Of a stretch of DNA of 64,000 nt, positions 17,336-26,350 are shown in pieces. A model generated the notes under the pieces. The model searched no databases. It saw nothing but the letters and a program-made list of their open reading frames with translations, and was not told the origin of the DNA. The stretch covers positions 1-64,000 of the forward strand of contig NZ_CP108047.1 in assembly GCF_041435115.1 (NCBI RefSeq), given 5' to 3'. Origin of the DNA: Streptomyces sp. NBC_00289 (lineage in GTDB: Bacteria > Actinomycetota > Actinomycetes > Streptomycetales > Streptomycetaceae). Made by a program: the position numbers and the translations under genes. How positions within the stretch are numbered: position 1 is the stretch's first letter; the number at the start of each line of letters is the position of its first letter.

Positions 17336-18320
17336 GTGCGCCACGAGGTGCTGTGATCCGCGTGCGGGTGTGAGACCCGCACCGTCGTTCCGTCGCAGCG
17401 GGACGACAGAAGCAGGGGGTAGCTGGGCCCGGCGAGTCGGCCGGGTCTGGTGGAGAGCAGCCCCGACAACGACGGGACGCACTGGAACTACCGGACGGTG
17501 CGGGTCCGGCAAGCGAGACGGGAAGGTGGACGCGAGGAACCAGCGGTGTAAAGCCCCTCAAGACCTCCGCCAGCTCAAACCCGGTGGATCTGGGCTGGAT
17601 CGCGGTGCGCACTGCCCGTATGGGCAGGAACTCCTGGATCGGATTGATCTTGCCGGTCGGGAGGCCACGGAGAAGGGCTGCGGCGTAACCGTGGCGATGC
17701 CGCAGGGGCAAAGCTGGCCGCCTCACCCGACGAGCGGATCACAGTGAACGTGGGAACCACCTCGGAGCTTTCGTCTCAGCGCTCTCTCCAGGTGCGATGG
17801 GGCGGGAAGGCGCGACGTCCGCCGACGGCCCGGGGTGGGGCGGAGGGCTGGTAGTAGTCCGGGGGCGGGAAAGCCGTCCACATGGCGAAGCAGCCCAGCG
17901 GATTCAGGTAGTTGAGGAACTGTAATGGACGGAGACGCTGGTGAATACCGGTGATCTGTGGCCCGACCCCGATGGGGCCTGGCTGCGGGTACGACGGATG
18001 CAGACCAAGCTGCACCGATGGGCGGTCGGTGATCCCGACCGCAGGTTCGATGATCTCTACAACCTTGTCCATCACCCCGATTTCCTCACTGTCGCGTGGG
18101 AGAGGGTGAGGGGCAACAAGGGCGCGCGCACCGCCGGCGTGGACCGGGTCATCCCGGCCTTCATCGCCGCCGACGCCGACATCGTGGCCTTCCTGAAGAA
18201 CACGCGGGAGCAGTTGAAGGCCCGCACGTTCACCCCTCTGCCGGTGCGGGAGCGCATGATCCCCAAGCCGGGCAGCGGGGGAAAGCTCAGGAGGCTGGGG
18301 ATTCCGACGGACACGGCATA
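17336..18320 (+). mobile_element. 5' part of a group II intron (ribozyme domains I-IV and start of its ORF)
   Basis: The stretch starts with GTGCG at 17336, the consensus 5' end of group II introns. About 600 bases of structured, GC-rich non-coding sequence with many short stems follow (for example CGGGTGTGAGACCCG near 17370). It leads into a reverse transcriptase/maturase reading frame at 17941, where ribozyme domain IV normally hosts the protein. The element stops near 18310-18320, so the rest of the ORF, domain V, domain VI and the 3' splice site are missing. It cannot splice. Confidence 0.65.
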
Positions 18321-18321
18321 G
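17941..18321 (+). pseudogene. Truncated group II intron reverse transcriptase/maturase
   Basis: 126 residues that include LHRWAVGDPDRRFDDLYNLV, FLTVAWERVRGNKGARTAGV, and the start of RT block 1, TFTPLPVRERMIPKPGSGGK then LRRLGIPT. Full-length proteins are about 400-600 residues. The product ends in an unrelated DTA, so the catalytic YADD box, maturase and endonuclease domains are absent. Confidence 0.8.
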
Positions 18322-18401
18322 TGCCGCGTCGTCCAGGCAGTCTTTGGGTTCCTTGACGGTGACCCACCCGTTCCATGCGCTGGCGGGCCGGCAGCTGGAC
18401 A

Positions 18402-19279
18402 GGCGTTGTCAAGTTGTCCGTGGTCTGGGTGGTTGAGGGTGTGTCAGGGTGGGGTGGGGCCGGTGATGATGCCGTGTTCAGACGGTGGTGGGCATGCTGG
18501 CGGTGCCGGTGATCTGGTTCCAGAGGGTGAAGCGGTGCTGCATCTCGGCGCGGTAGCTGGGTGCGGTCATCCGGTGGCGGCGAGGCCGGAAGTGGGGCCG
18601 AGATCTGGCTGAACACGGACAGGAACTGTTGGGTTCTGCCGGCGGAGCGGAAGCCCTTCATCGCGCGTTCGCGTTGCCTCGTTGGCTGATGGCTGTTCTC
18701 GGCCCGGTTGTTCAGGCCCTTGTGGGACCGGTGCTCAACCGAGCGCATCAGCGTCCGGCGGGCAGTACCGTAGCTCTTCAGCTTGTCGGTCACCAGAACC
18801 CGGGGCACCCGCTGTTGCTTCTTCATCAGCTTGGCCATGAAGCGCCTGGCGGCCTTCGCGTTCCGCCTCGACTGCAGCAGGATGTCGAGCACGTTGCCGT
18901 CCTGGTCGACGGCTCGCCACAGGTAGTACCGGACCCCTTTGATCTTCACGAATACCTCGTCCAAATGCCATTTGTCGCCGGCCTTCGGCTGGCGACGGCG
19001 TAGGGCGGCCGCGTACTGGGGCCCGAACCGGTCACACCACTGCCGGATGGCCTCGTGGGAGACGATGATCCCGCGCGCCAGCAGCAACTCCTCGACCTCG
19101 CGGTAGCTGAGCGGGAAGCGGTGGTACAGCCACACCGCCTGGGAGATGACCTCCGCCGGGAACCGGAAACCCTTGTACGACACCGTCGCTTCGGACTCCA
19201 CGGCCGCCCCCTCCCCGGACGATCAACAAACCCGACGATCATCCCAGACCCGAGGCCCCTCACTCAACTTGACAGCGCC
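18402..19279 (-). mobile_element. IS6-family element, about 878 bp
   Basis: The left end reads GGCGTTGTCAAGTTG from 18402 and the right end is its near-perfect inverse, CAACTTGACAGCGCC ending at 19279. Length fits IS6/IS26-type elements. The transposase is frameshifted (see below). The right-end 36 bases also occur at 14146-14181. I do not see an obvious 8-bp target duplication, so the flanks have rearranged. Confidence 0.75.
18478..19201 (-). pseudogene. IS6-family transposase with a 1-bp frameshift near its end
   Basis: The frame from 19201 encodes a typical IS6 transposase: a zinc-finger/HTH-like N-terminus, then a DDE domain with WHLDEVFVKIKG (first D), RVLVTDKLKSYG (second D) and NRAENSHQPTRQRERAMKGF (E). 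After FLSVFSQIS an extra G at about 18595-18600 shifts the frame. The original ending (HRMTA..YRAEM..HRFTLWNQITGTAS) is readable in the other frame and stops at 18478. The shifted frame instead runs to 18287. All catalytic residues precede the shift, so partial activity cannot be ruled out. Confidence 0.82.
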
Positions 19280-19335
19280 TACCGGACCACCCCAGAAACG
19301 CCGCTACCAGCATCGATCTAAATCAGACGGTCTCT
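19280..19335. repeat. 56-bp IS5-element end fragment
   Basis: These 56 bases are the exact reverse complement of 24926-24981, the left end of the intact IS5-type element at 24926-25883. It directly abuts the IS6 right end. It marks a lost second IS5 copy. Confidence 0.9.
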
Positions 19336-19484
19336 GATCTCCAACTGAAGGGACTGCGCGATGACCTCCACCGGGTACCGGTGACGCTTGTACGAGGGCG
19401 ACACACTCGCCACGGCAGACCTCCCAGCCCGATCAACCCGAAGATCATCCCACGCCACCAGAGTTAACGTGACAGCACCGTCCA
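19336..19484 (-). mobile_element. Right-end remnant of a second, different IS6-type element
   Basis: Read leftward, the end GGTGCTGTCACGTTAAC (outer base about 19484) precedes VASVSPSYKRHRYPVEVIAQ, the N-terminus of another IS6-family transposase. After about 25 residues it is cut by the IS5 end at 19335. It differs from the element at 18402, so at least two IS6 types visited this region. Confidence 0.6.
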
Positions 19485-19513
19485 GACCGACCTATCGCGC
19501 TGATGCTTACTTG

Positions 19514-21611
19514 TCACTGGTGAGTAAAAACGGCAACTTCTCGGTCGAAGCCGACGACTAGTTCACCTCCGGATGCGATCGCCAGGCTCGTTATTGGATA
19601 GGGGAAAGTCAAATCGGTGCCGAGCCGTGTACGGGTAACGAGATCCCATGCCTGCACTGTCCCGTCTTCGCGGCCGGCAACAACCGTAGGTCTGCCATCC
19701 ACAATGCCGGTGGCCACCGCGCAGACAGTTGAGGTTGGCCCCGTGAGCGGCTGACCAATCTGCTGCCTACTGGTCAGATCCCACACCCGCACCGACCGGT
19801 CCCTGCTTCCTGTAACGGCAATGGGTATGCCATCCAGCACCGTGGACGCCACCGTGCACACCCAGCCGGTGTGTCCGACCAGCGGTGCGCCCATCTGCCG
19901 TCCGCTGGACAAATCCCACACTCGCACCGATCGGTCTTCGCCGCCCGTAATGGCGATGGGCTCACTGTTCAGCACCCCTGTGGTCACGGCACGCACTCTG
20001 CCCGTGTGTCCGATGAGCGGTGCTCCAACCTGATGTCCAGTGACCAGATTACGTACAGTAACGCATTTGCCTACTTCTGTGATCATGACAAGGGGGATGC
20101 CCAGCTCGGCCACATCCCGTTCCGGCCTCTCAGTGATGTTGTCAATGCTGGTAGTGCCGATCTGCCGGCCGGAAGCGAGTTCCCAGGCCAGTACGGTCTT
20201 GGCATCGGATCCGGAGACGGTGACGGCAATCTGTGTACCGTTGGCAACCCCCGTGCTGATTGTGTGCACAGGACTGGTGTGGCCGACGCGCGGCTGGCTG
20301 AGCAGACGCGGGGCAGCCAGGTCCCACACGCGCACCGTCCCGTTCTCCCCTCCCGTGACGACGAAGCAATGGTTGTCCACCGCGGCCGTAGCGATTGACC
20401 ACACGGTATCTATGTGTCCGGACAGGGGCCTGCCAGTTTGCTGGCCGGTGGCCAGATTCCGGATCTGCACCCAGCCGCCTGACCAGTCCACGGCCACGAC
20501 CGTAAGCCCGCCGTCAAATGCAGTAGTGGTCACTGCATGCATCGGATTACTGTCCTGGCTGGTAAGGAATTGGCCTGTTTGTTCGGATTCCCGTAGATCC
20601 CACACGCGGAGGGCATCCCCGGTGACGAAGTTTCCGGTAAAGCCGACGGCGACGGGCTTGGCGTTCAACTTTGCTGTCGCTACTACCGTAGGCATGCCAG
20701 TAGGACCCATCAAGGGCGCTCCGGTCTGCTGCCCCGCCACCAAATCCCACCGTAAAACTGTTCCATCCGAGCCGCCGGTGATGGCGACGGGCCAGCCACC
20801 CACCACGGCTGTGGCGACCGTAGTCACTTCAGAGTTGTGGCCGGTGAGAGGTTTCCCGACTTGCTGGCCGACGGCCAGGTCCCACACGCGGACCGTGCCA
20901 TCGGCACCACCGGTGACGGCGAGCGCACAACAGTCAACGATGACAGTCTCCGCACACCGGACGGTCCCGTTGTGGCCAGTGAGAGGTTTCCCGACTTGCT
21001 GGTCGGTGGCCAGGTCCCACAGGTGGACCGTGCCGTCGGCACCACCGGTGACGGCGAGCGGCCGGTCATTGACAACGGCTGCCGACACCGCAGTCAGTGC
21101 TACGCCATGACTGACGAAGCACTCACCGATCTGAGAGCCGGTAGCGAGGTCCCACCACCGAAGAGTTCCGTCATTGCTTCCGCACAAAGCGACGATTCTA
21201 CTGCCTAGCGTCACCGTCGCCACGCCGCGAATCCCACCCTGGCAGCCATCGATGGAATACAGGAACCGAGAGTCGACCAGCGAGCCTGTCGCCCAGCCCA
21301 CTCGCCATTGCTCCCCGGGCGCTCCTGCCACATTCACTGCGGTGATCCGCTCGGCCAGATCACGAGCCCCGAAGCGTGCCGCGTCCAGCGCCAGCGCTTG
21401 CCGACGCAACGCAGGTGTTGCGGTCCGCCATCGAGCCACTGACGTTCGATACACCGCAGCCATCAACTGTGAATCCCGACCGGCAGTCCTGTCCAGCAAA
21501 GGAAGCACCCGCCCGGAGTCGGCAAGCACCATGAAGCGGGGATCCCTCAAACCGCCATCTGCCTCAGCCCCGTCGAACCATCGAGCTTTAGACGACACAT
21601 CCTGTGACATG
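19514..21611 (-). pseudogene. WD40-repeat protein, C-terminal part of a larger (STAND-like) protein
   Basis: From the ATG at 21611 it gives 698 residues. After an N-terminal helical segment (ARWFDGAEADGGLRDPRFMV; RRQALALDAARFGARDLAER) about eleven WD40 repeats follow, with units such as PLAVTGGADGTVHLWDLATD and QVGKPLTGHNGTVRCAETV. In Streptomyces this helical segment plus WD40 array normally sits behind an N-terminal NTPase or protease domain. Here the frame upstream of about 21700 runs into the ISAs1 element and has no homology, so the N-terminal domain has been lost. No Shine-Dalgarno precedes 21611; expression is doubtful. Such proteins are often sensors in stress or anti-phage systems. 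Confidence 0.7.
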
Positions 21612-21746
21612 CCAGCCAAATCTACAGGCGCCCAGTCAGTTTGAGGCGCCCCGAAGTTCTCGGGCAGTGGTCCCCAGGGCCCGGCGAGTGCCCGGCTCGC
21701 CCCGACTTGGGTCGGTTGGCCTTGAGGGTGAGGCCCGGAAGCAGGT

Positions 21747-21809
21747 GAACACGGCACCTGTGGATCATGTAGTTCTCTACGCTGCAAGATCCGCGAAGGT
21801 GCCGTGTTC
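21747..21809. repeat. Inverted repeat overlapping the ISAs1 transposase start
   Basis: GAACACGGCACCT (21747-21759) pairs perfectly with AGGTGCCGTGTTC (21797-21809). The right arm contains the end of the Shine-Dalgarno (GAAGG) and the GTG start at 21804. In mRNA entering from outside, translation initiation would be hidden in the stem. Confidence 0.8.
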
Positions 21810-23099
21810 GTTTCTCCATCATCCCCTGTCGCTGTCCCCGTGCCTTGTGCGCCCTGCCTGGAAGCCCTCGGCGAGGGTGCCGCCAAGGAGCAAGTGCGCT
21901 GCCTGGTCGCCGAGTTCGAGTCGGTCACCGATCCGAGAGGGGCTTGCGGAGTGCGGTACCGGCTCTCCTCGCTGCTGGCCCTGGTGGTCTGCGCGATGCC
22001 CCCGTCCGGCCACGACTCGATCACCGCGGCGGCGGAGTGGTGCCGACGTGCGGCGCCGGAGGAACTGGCCGCCTTCGGCCTGCCCTACCACCCACTCCTT
22101 GGCCGCTACCGGGTGCCGAGCGAGAAGACCCTGCGCAGCGTCCTGGGGCGACTCGATCCCGGTGAGATCGGCGCGGCCGGTTACGACTACCTTCGGCCTC
22201 TGCTGTCCGCACAGCCCCGCCGGCCGGAGCCGGTGATGCCCGACGGTGGCACCGAACGTGAACAGCGCCGGGCTCACCGGGCGGCCGCCCGCGCCGAGCC
22301 GGTACGGCTCCGGCGGCGGGCGATCGCGGTGGACGGCAAGTGCCTGCGCGGCGCGAGGCGCCCGGACGGCAGCCGCGTCTTCGTCCTGTCCGCCGTCCGT
22401 CACGGCGACGGTGTCACTCTCGCCTCCCGCGAGATCGGCGCGAAGACCAACGAAATCCCCGAGTTCGCACCTCTCCTCGACCAGATCGACGACGCGGATC
22501 TCACGGGGGTGGTCGTTACCGCCGATGCCCTCCACGCCCAACGCGACCACGCCATCTACCTGCGCGAACGCGGCGCTCACTACCTGCTGACCATCAAGAA
22601 CAACCAGCGCGGCCAGGCCCGTCAACTCCACGCCCTGCCCTGGAAGGAGATCCCTGTGATCCACCGCGACGACGCCCGGGGCCACGGCCGTCACGAGCAG
22701 CGGCTCGTGCAGGTCGTCACCGTCGAGGGCCTGCTCTTCCCGCACGCGGCCCAGGTCCTGCGGATCCAGCGCCGACGCCGTCTCTACGGGGCGAAAAAAT
22801 GGTCCAGCGAGACCGTCTACGCCATCACCGACCTGCCCGCCGAGGAAGCGAACGCAGCCGAGATCGCGTCCTGGGCTCGCGGGCACTGGACCGTGGAAAA
22901 TACCGTCCACTGGTGTCGAGATGTCACTTTCAACGAGGACAAGTCCCAGGTCAGAACCCGCAACGCGCCCGCCGTACTCGCTGCCCTCCGCGACCTGATC
23001 CGCAGCGCGCTCAAGCTCGCCGGCTACGTCAACACCGCCGCCGGACGACGAGCCCACACCGAGCGCCCCCGCGTCCTCGCCCTCTACGGCATCACATAA
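21804..23099 (+). CDS. ISAs1-family transposase
   Basis: A 431-residue DDE transposase of the ISAs1 (H-repeat-associated) family. The N-terminal domain has TDPRGACGVRYRLSSLLALV then VCAMPPSGHDSITAAAEW. The catalytic domain has AIAVDGKCLRGARR (first D), GVVVTADALHAQRDHAIYLR (second D) followed by GAHYLLTIKNNQ, and WTVENTVHWCRDVTFNEDKS (E). Length is normal and there is no interruption, so it may be active. It starts with GTG at 21804, after GAAGG. I could not fix the terminal repeats; the element probably spans about 21690 to 23150 and has replaced the N-terminal part of the WD40 gene. Confidence 0.9.
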   Translation: MFVSPSSPVAVPVPCAPCLEALGEGAAKEQVRCLVAEFESVTDPRGACGVRYRLSSLLALVVCAMPPSGHDSITAAAEWCRRAAPEELAAFGLPYHPLLGRYRVPSEKTLRSVLGRLDPGEIGAAGYDYLRPLLSAQPRRPEPVMPDGGTEREQRRAHRAAARAEPVRLRRRAIAVDGKCLRGARRPDGSRVFVLSAVRHGDGVTLASREIGAKTNEIPEFAPLLDQIDDADLTGVVVTADALHAQRDHAIYLRERGAHYLLTIKNNQRGQARQLHALPWKEIPVIHRDDARGHGRHEQRLVQVVTVEGLLFPHAAQVLRIQRRRRLYGAKKWSSETVYAITDLPAEEANAAEIASWARGHWTVENTVHWCRDVTFNEDKSQVRTRNAPAVLAALRDLIRSALKLAGYVNTAAGRRAHTERPRVLALYGIT

Positions 23100-23451
23100 C
23101 CAAACCGGACGATCCAGGCACACGCCGGGGCCCTGTGGGTTCCGCAGAAGTCGGCTCGAATGAGCAACCGGCTCGAACTCGGTCCGCTTGGGAGCAGAGC
23201 AGGCCGCTGACCTGCCGCTGACGGCGGGAATCGGACAGTGAGATGGATCTTTGTGATCGTCCACAAAGAGTTCCGTCCCTGACACTGCTCTGGCGTTCTG
23301 CGTGATCAGCTTTTGACAGGGCGTCGGCCGGGAAGCAGTGCGTACTCAAGTGTGATCCGAATTCGCTCGCGCAAGCTGGTTGAGATTGGTAGGGGGTCTC
23401 TGGGACCGCTGAGGGCGCCCGGTCCCCGCCTTTGTGATAGGGATCACTGCA
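23100..23451. other. Intergenic stretch
   Basis: About 350 bases between the ISAs1 transposase and the sigma factor. It should contain the ISAs1 right end (roughly 23100-23150) and the sigma-gene promoter. I see no gene and cannot define the promoter. Confidence 0.5.
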
Positions 23452-24120
23452 ATGCGTGCGGCTGGTCGGACAGGACTGTGCGTGGACATATCACTACGCG
23501 CCCGGGTACGGGCCGGGGACCCGGCCGCATTCGGGCAGATCTTTGATGCGCACGCCCGTGTCGTGTACCGGCACGCGGTGCGCTGGACCGGTGACTGGGC
23601 CGCGGCCGAGGACGTGGTGTCCCTGACGTTCCTGGAGGCCTGGCGGCTGAGGAAGAAACTGCGCCCGGGCGGAGAGAGTCTCCAGCCGTGGCTGCTGGGA
23701 ATCGCCACCAACGTATTGCGTAACACTGCCCGCGCTGCGCGTCGGCACCAGAAGGCGTTGACCCAGCTGCCGCTACGCGAGGCTGTGCCGGATTTCGCGG
23801 AGGAGCTGGTCGGGCGGCTCGCCGATACCGAGCAGCTGGCCGCGGCCAAGGCCGCGCTTGAGCGGTTGCGGCCGGCGGAGCGGGAGGTGTTCGCCTTGTG
23901 CGTGTGGTCCGGCCTGGAGCACGCAGCGGTGGCCGAAGCGCTGGGCGTGCCGGTCGGCACAGTCCGATCCCGGCTGTCGCGGGCGCGCAGCCGCCTGCGG
24001 CAGCTCACGGAGCAGGAGCTGGCCCGGGTTCCGAAAAGTATGCAACGCGACTCTGCCAGCGGACAGATACCGGGTGACCGCGCATCCGCGGTCCGGTCGA
24101 AGCAGGAGAAGAACCGATGA
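23452..24120 (+). CDS. ECF-type RNA polymerase sigma factor
   Basis: A 222-residue sigma-70-family protein of the extracytoplasmic-function type. Region 2 reads FGQIFDAHARVVYRHAVRWT then DWAAAEDVVSLTFLEAWRLR; the region 4 helix-turn-helix reads LERLRPAEREVFALCVWSGL then EHAAVAEALGVPVGTVRSRL. It should direct polymerase to a small regulon. The ATG at 23452 follows AGGGA; a GTG at 23434 is the alternative. Its stop overlaps the start of the next gene (ATGA at 24117), pairing it with a membrane protein that is the likely regulator. A tail of about 30 residues after region 4 is charged and probably disordered. Confidence 0.88.
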   Translation: MRAAGRTGLCVDISLRARVRAGDPAAFGQIFDAHARVVYRHAVRWTGDWAAAEDVVSLTFLEAWRLRKKLRPGGESLQPWLLGIATNVLRNTARAARRHQKALTQLPLREAVPDFAEELVGRLADTEQLAAAKAALERLRPAEREVFALCVWSGLEHAAVAEALGVPVGTVRSRLSRARSRLRQLTEQELARVPKSMQRDSASGQIPGDRASAVRSKQEKNR

Positions 24121-24866
24121 ATGCCACCCCGCACTCGCCGCGAAGCCCGGAGCGTGAGGAACTGTCCCGGCTACTGCCAGCAGCGGCAAACCCGGATCTC
24201 TCCCGCGACCGCCACCGTCTGCTGAAAGAACACCTCATGAATCACGTACAAGAAGAGTCCGGTCTCACTGCCAGGCGTTGGCGGCTGGCCACACGCGTTG
24301 CTGCTCCGCTGGCACTGGCAGCGGCCGTGGCTGGTGTCGCGGTGAGCGTCGGCCAGACGTCCGGCAGCAGCGACACCGTTACCGTCGCGGCCGGCCCGGG
24401 CCAGATCCGTAACGTGGCCTACACCCTGGACCGGGAGCCCAACAGCACGGTGAAGATGAGCCTGCGGGTCAAGGGAGGGGAGATGAAGTGCGTCAATGGC
24501 AAGTGCACCACCCCCGGCGAAGCCTGGCCCGGGCGAACGAGGGTGGTGGCAGACCCCGCCGAGTTGCAGCACGACCTGGACCGCATGGGCGTGCCCGCCC
24601 GTGTCTACCGCGATGATCCCACCTGCCCCATCGCCCAGAAGGACCTCAACCGGGACAAGGAGGCAAGCGGGGCCGCAGTAAGCAAGGTTGAACGCGTGCA
24701 CAACCGGCTGGTGGCAACCATTCACCGGGACAAGATTCCCGACGGATCTACCCTCGTGGTTGTCCTGCCGTCCGGTGAAGGCAAGGATGAGGGACTTTTC
24801 GGTACGGATGTCCTCAAGGGCGACCTTCCGTCCTGCTACCACGCCCAGAAGGCGGAACTTCCCTAA
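24117..24866 (+). CDS. Membrane-anchored partner of the ECF sigma factor (CU044_5270-like)
   Basis: A 249-residue protein coupled to the sigma gene by an ATGA overlap. Residues 1-50 are cytoplasmic and charged. One membrane segment lies at about 60-82 (VAAPLALAAAVAGVAVSVG). The remaining 165 residues face outward and contain C-x4-C (CVNGKC) plus two more cysteines (TCPIAQ, SCYHAQ). This single-pass layout behind an ECF sigma gene is common in Streptomyces, where the membrane protein probably holds the sigma factor inactive. I see no classical anti-sigma zinc motif (HxxxCxxC), so this role is inferred from gene order. Confidence 0.72.
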   Translation: MNATPHSPRSPEREELSRLLPAAANPDLSRDRHRLLKEHLMNHVQEESGLTARRWRLATRVAAPLALAAAVAGVAVSVGQTSGSSDTVTVAAGPGQIRNVAYTLDREPNSTVKMSLRVKGGEMKCVNGKCTTPGEAWPGRTRVVADPAELQHDLDRMGVPARVYRDDPTCPIAQKDLNRDKEASGAAVSKVERVHNRLVATIHRDKIPDGSTLVVVLPSGEGKDEGLFGTDVLKGDLPSCYHAQKAELP

Positions 24867-24925
24867 CGAAGGACATGCCTCGCTGAAGATCTTCAACGCT
24901 CACCGCGGCAAGTAGCCACCTCTTA

Positions 24926-25883
24926 AGAGACCGTCTGATTTAGATCGATGCTGGTAGCGGCGTTTCTGGGGTGGTCCGGTAGGTCGTGACGGGGCTGGTG
25001 TTGGTAACTCTGCGTAGCATGATGCCGGCCATGGTCCAGTAGATCTGGGATTCCTGGGAGCGGGGTGTGGTCTCGTAGTCGCGGGCGAGGCGGCGGGAGC
25101 GGCCGAACCAGCCCAGGGTGCGTTCGATCTTCCAGCAATGCCATAGGGGTTGGAAGCCTTTGACGCCGAGTCCTTTCGTGGTGATCTCGAGGTCGATGTT
25201 CTTGGTGGCGGCGTGGTCGACGGCTCCGCGGTAGGCGGTGTCACCCCACATCTTGCTGATCGTGGGGTGCCGGTCGGCCACCATGTCGACCAGGTGACGG
25301 CCGGGATGGACATCGTGGACGTTGGCCGCGGTGACGAGGACCAGCAGGAGCAGGCCGAGCGTGTCGGTGACGATGCTTCTCTTGCGCCCCCGGACCTTCT
25401 TGTTCCCGTCGATGCCCACCGTGTCGGCGTCCGTGCTGAACGCGCTCTTCGCGGACTGCGAGTCGAGCATGGCCGCGGTGGGCTCGTCAGCGCGACCGTG
25501 GTGCTGCCGGGTCTTGGTCCGCAGCAGGTCGTGAATGGCCTGGTCAGTACCGTCCTTGGACCACTTCGCATAGTAGTCGTACACCGTCTTGGCCGGCGGG
25601 AAGTCATGCGGCAGTAGGTCCCACGGCACGCCGGTCCGGTTCACGTAGAAGATCGCGTTCACGATCTCCCGCAGACCATGGACCGGAGGCCGGATCGAAC
25701 GCCGATCCGCCCGCCACTTCGTCAAGACCGGTTCGATCAGAACCCACTGTTCGTCCGTCAGATCTGTCCGGTAAGGCCGCCTCGTCGTCATACCGCTCAC
25801 GGTCACGCTCCGCAGCCAGCTTCGTCAACTCACGACCATGACAAACAGGCTTCAACCGGACAACTCAAATTCAGATGGTCTCT
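24926..25883 (-). mobile_element. Intact IS5-family element, about 958 bp
   Basis: The ends are imperfect inverted repeats: AGAGACCGTCTGATTTAGAT at the left and AGAGACCATCTGAATTTGAG (inverse) at the right. A short TA or TTA duplication flanks it. It holds one full transposase gene. A 56-bp fragment of its left end lies at 19280-19335. Its right end abuts the IS630 element. Confidence 0.82.
24940..25791 (-). CDS. IS5-family transposase
   Basis: A 283-residue transposase. The N-terminal DUF4096-type domain has YRTDLTDEQWVLIEPVL, RSIRPPVHGLREIVNAIFYV and GVPWDLLPHDFPP. The DDE catalytic domain has AMLDSQSAKSAF (first D), GDTAYRG (second D) and KIERTLGWFGRSRRLARDYE (E). No frameshift. I chose the ATG at 25791 (MTTRRPYRTD), five codons inside the longest frame. 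The stop lies within the terminal repeat, as is common for compact IS5 elements. Confidence 0.9.
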   Translation of the reverse strand: MTTRRPYRTDLTDEQWVLIEPVLTKWRADRRSIRPPVHGLREIVNAIFYVNRTGVPWDLLPHDFPPAKTVYDYYAKWSKDGTDQAIHDLLRTKTRQHHGRADEPTAAMLDSQSAKSAFSTDADTVGIDGNKKVRGRKRSIVTDTLGLLLLVLVTAANVHDVHPGRHLVDMVADRHPTISKMWGDTAYRGAVDHAATKNIDLEITTKGLGVKGFQPLWHCWKIERTLGWFGRSRRLARDYETTPRSQESQIYWTMAGIMLRRVTNTSPVTTYRTTPETPLPASI

Positions 25884-25945
25884 TAGTGGTCTGAGTCGTA
25901 AGTCCTTCGGGGGTTGACTTCGGAGCTGGTTGTGGGTGTGCGCGG

Positions 25946-26281
25946 TCAGGTGTCGAGGGCGGTGAGGTGGAGGTGGCAGGCGGTGTCGAGGGCGTCCTCG
26001 GGGGTGCCGCTTGCGCTGCCGGTGGGCAGGAGGGCGTCCTGGTAGCGGTCGCTGGCCGGGTCGTGCGGGGCGAAGCCCCAGCGGCTCGCGGTGCCGTGGT
26101 AGCGCAGGCGCATCAGCTTGATGCACTCGCCGTCGGCCAGTTCGCCTTCCACGTAGGCGAACTGGCCCCGGTGGCGGACGTGGAGGCCGGCCAGCTGCGG
26201 CCAGGCGGCCTGGGCGCGCATATTCAGGTACAGCTCAAGCTGGAGCCGGGTATGTTCCGAGGGCGTTGGCACAGCGGACAT
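25946..26281 (-). CDS. Passenger protein of the IS630 element, function unknown
   Basis: A 111-residue protein starting at the ATG at 26281, divergent from the transposase. Sequence: LQLELYLNMRAQAAWPQLAG, then LHVRHRGQFAYVEGELADGE, LMRLRYHGTASRWGFAPHDP and a C-terminal helix, EDALDTACHLHLTALDT. From memory, similar about 110-residue proteins with the HVRYRGQFAYVEGEL pattern are found in many Streptomyces genomes, often beside transposases; I cannot confirm this without a search. It may be a regulator of transposition or an ordinary gene carried within the inverted repeats. Confidence 0.65.
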   Translation of the reverse strand: MSAVPTPSEHTRLQLELYLNMRAQAAWPQLAGLHVRHRGQFAYVEGELADGECIKLMRLRYHGTASRWGFAPHDPASDRYQDALLPTGSASGTPEDALDTACHLHLTALDT

Positions 26282-26350
26282 CCTGCCGCAGGGCCGGGGA
26301 CCGGGATGCGGCAGGATGCGGCCTGTCCTGATCCACTTCTCGTGATCGGC

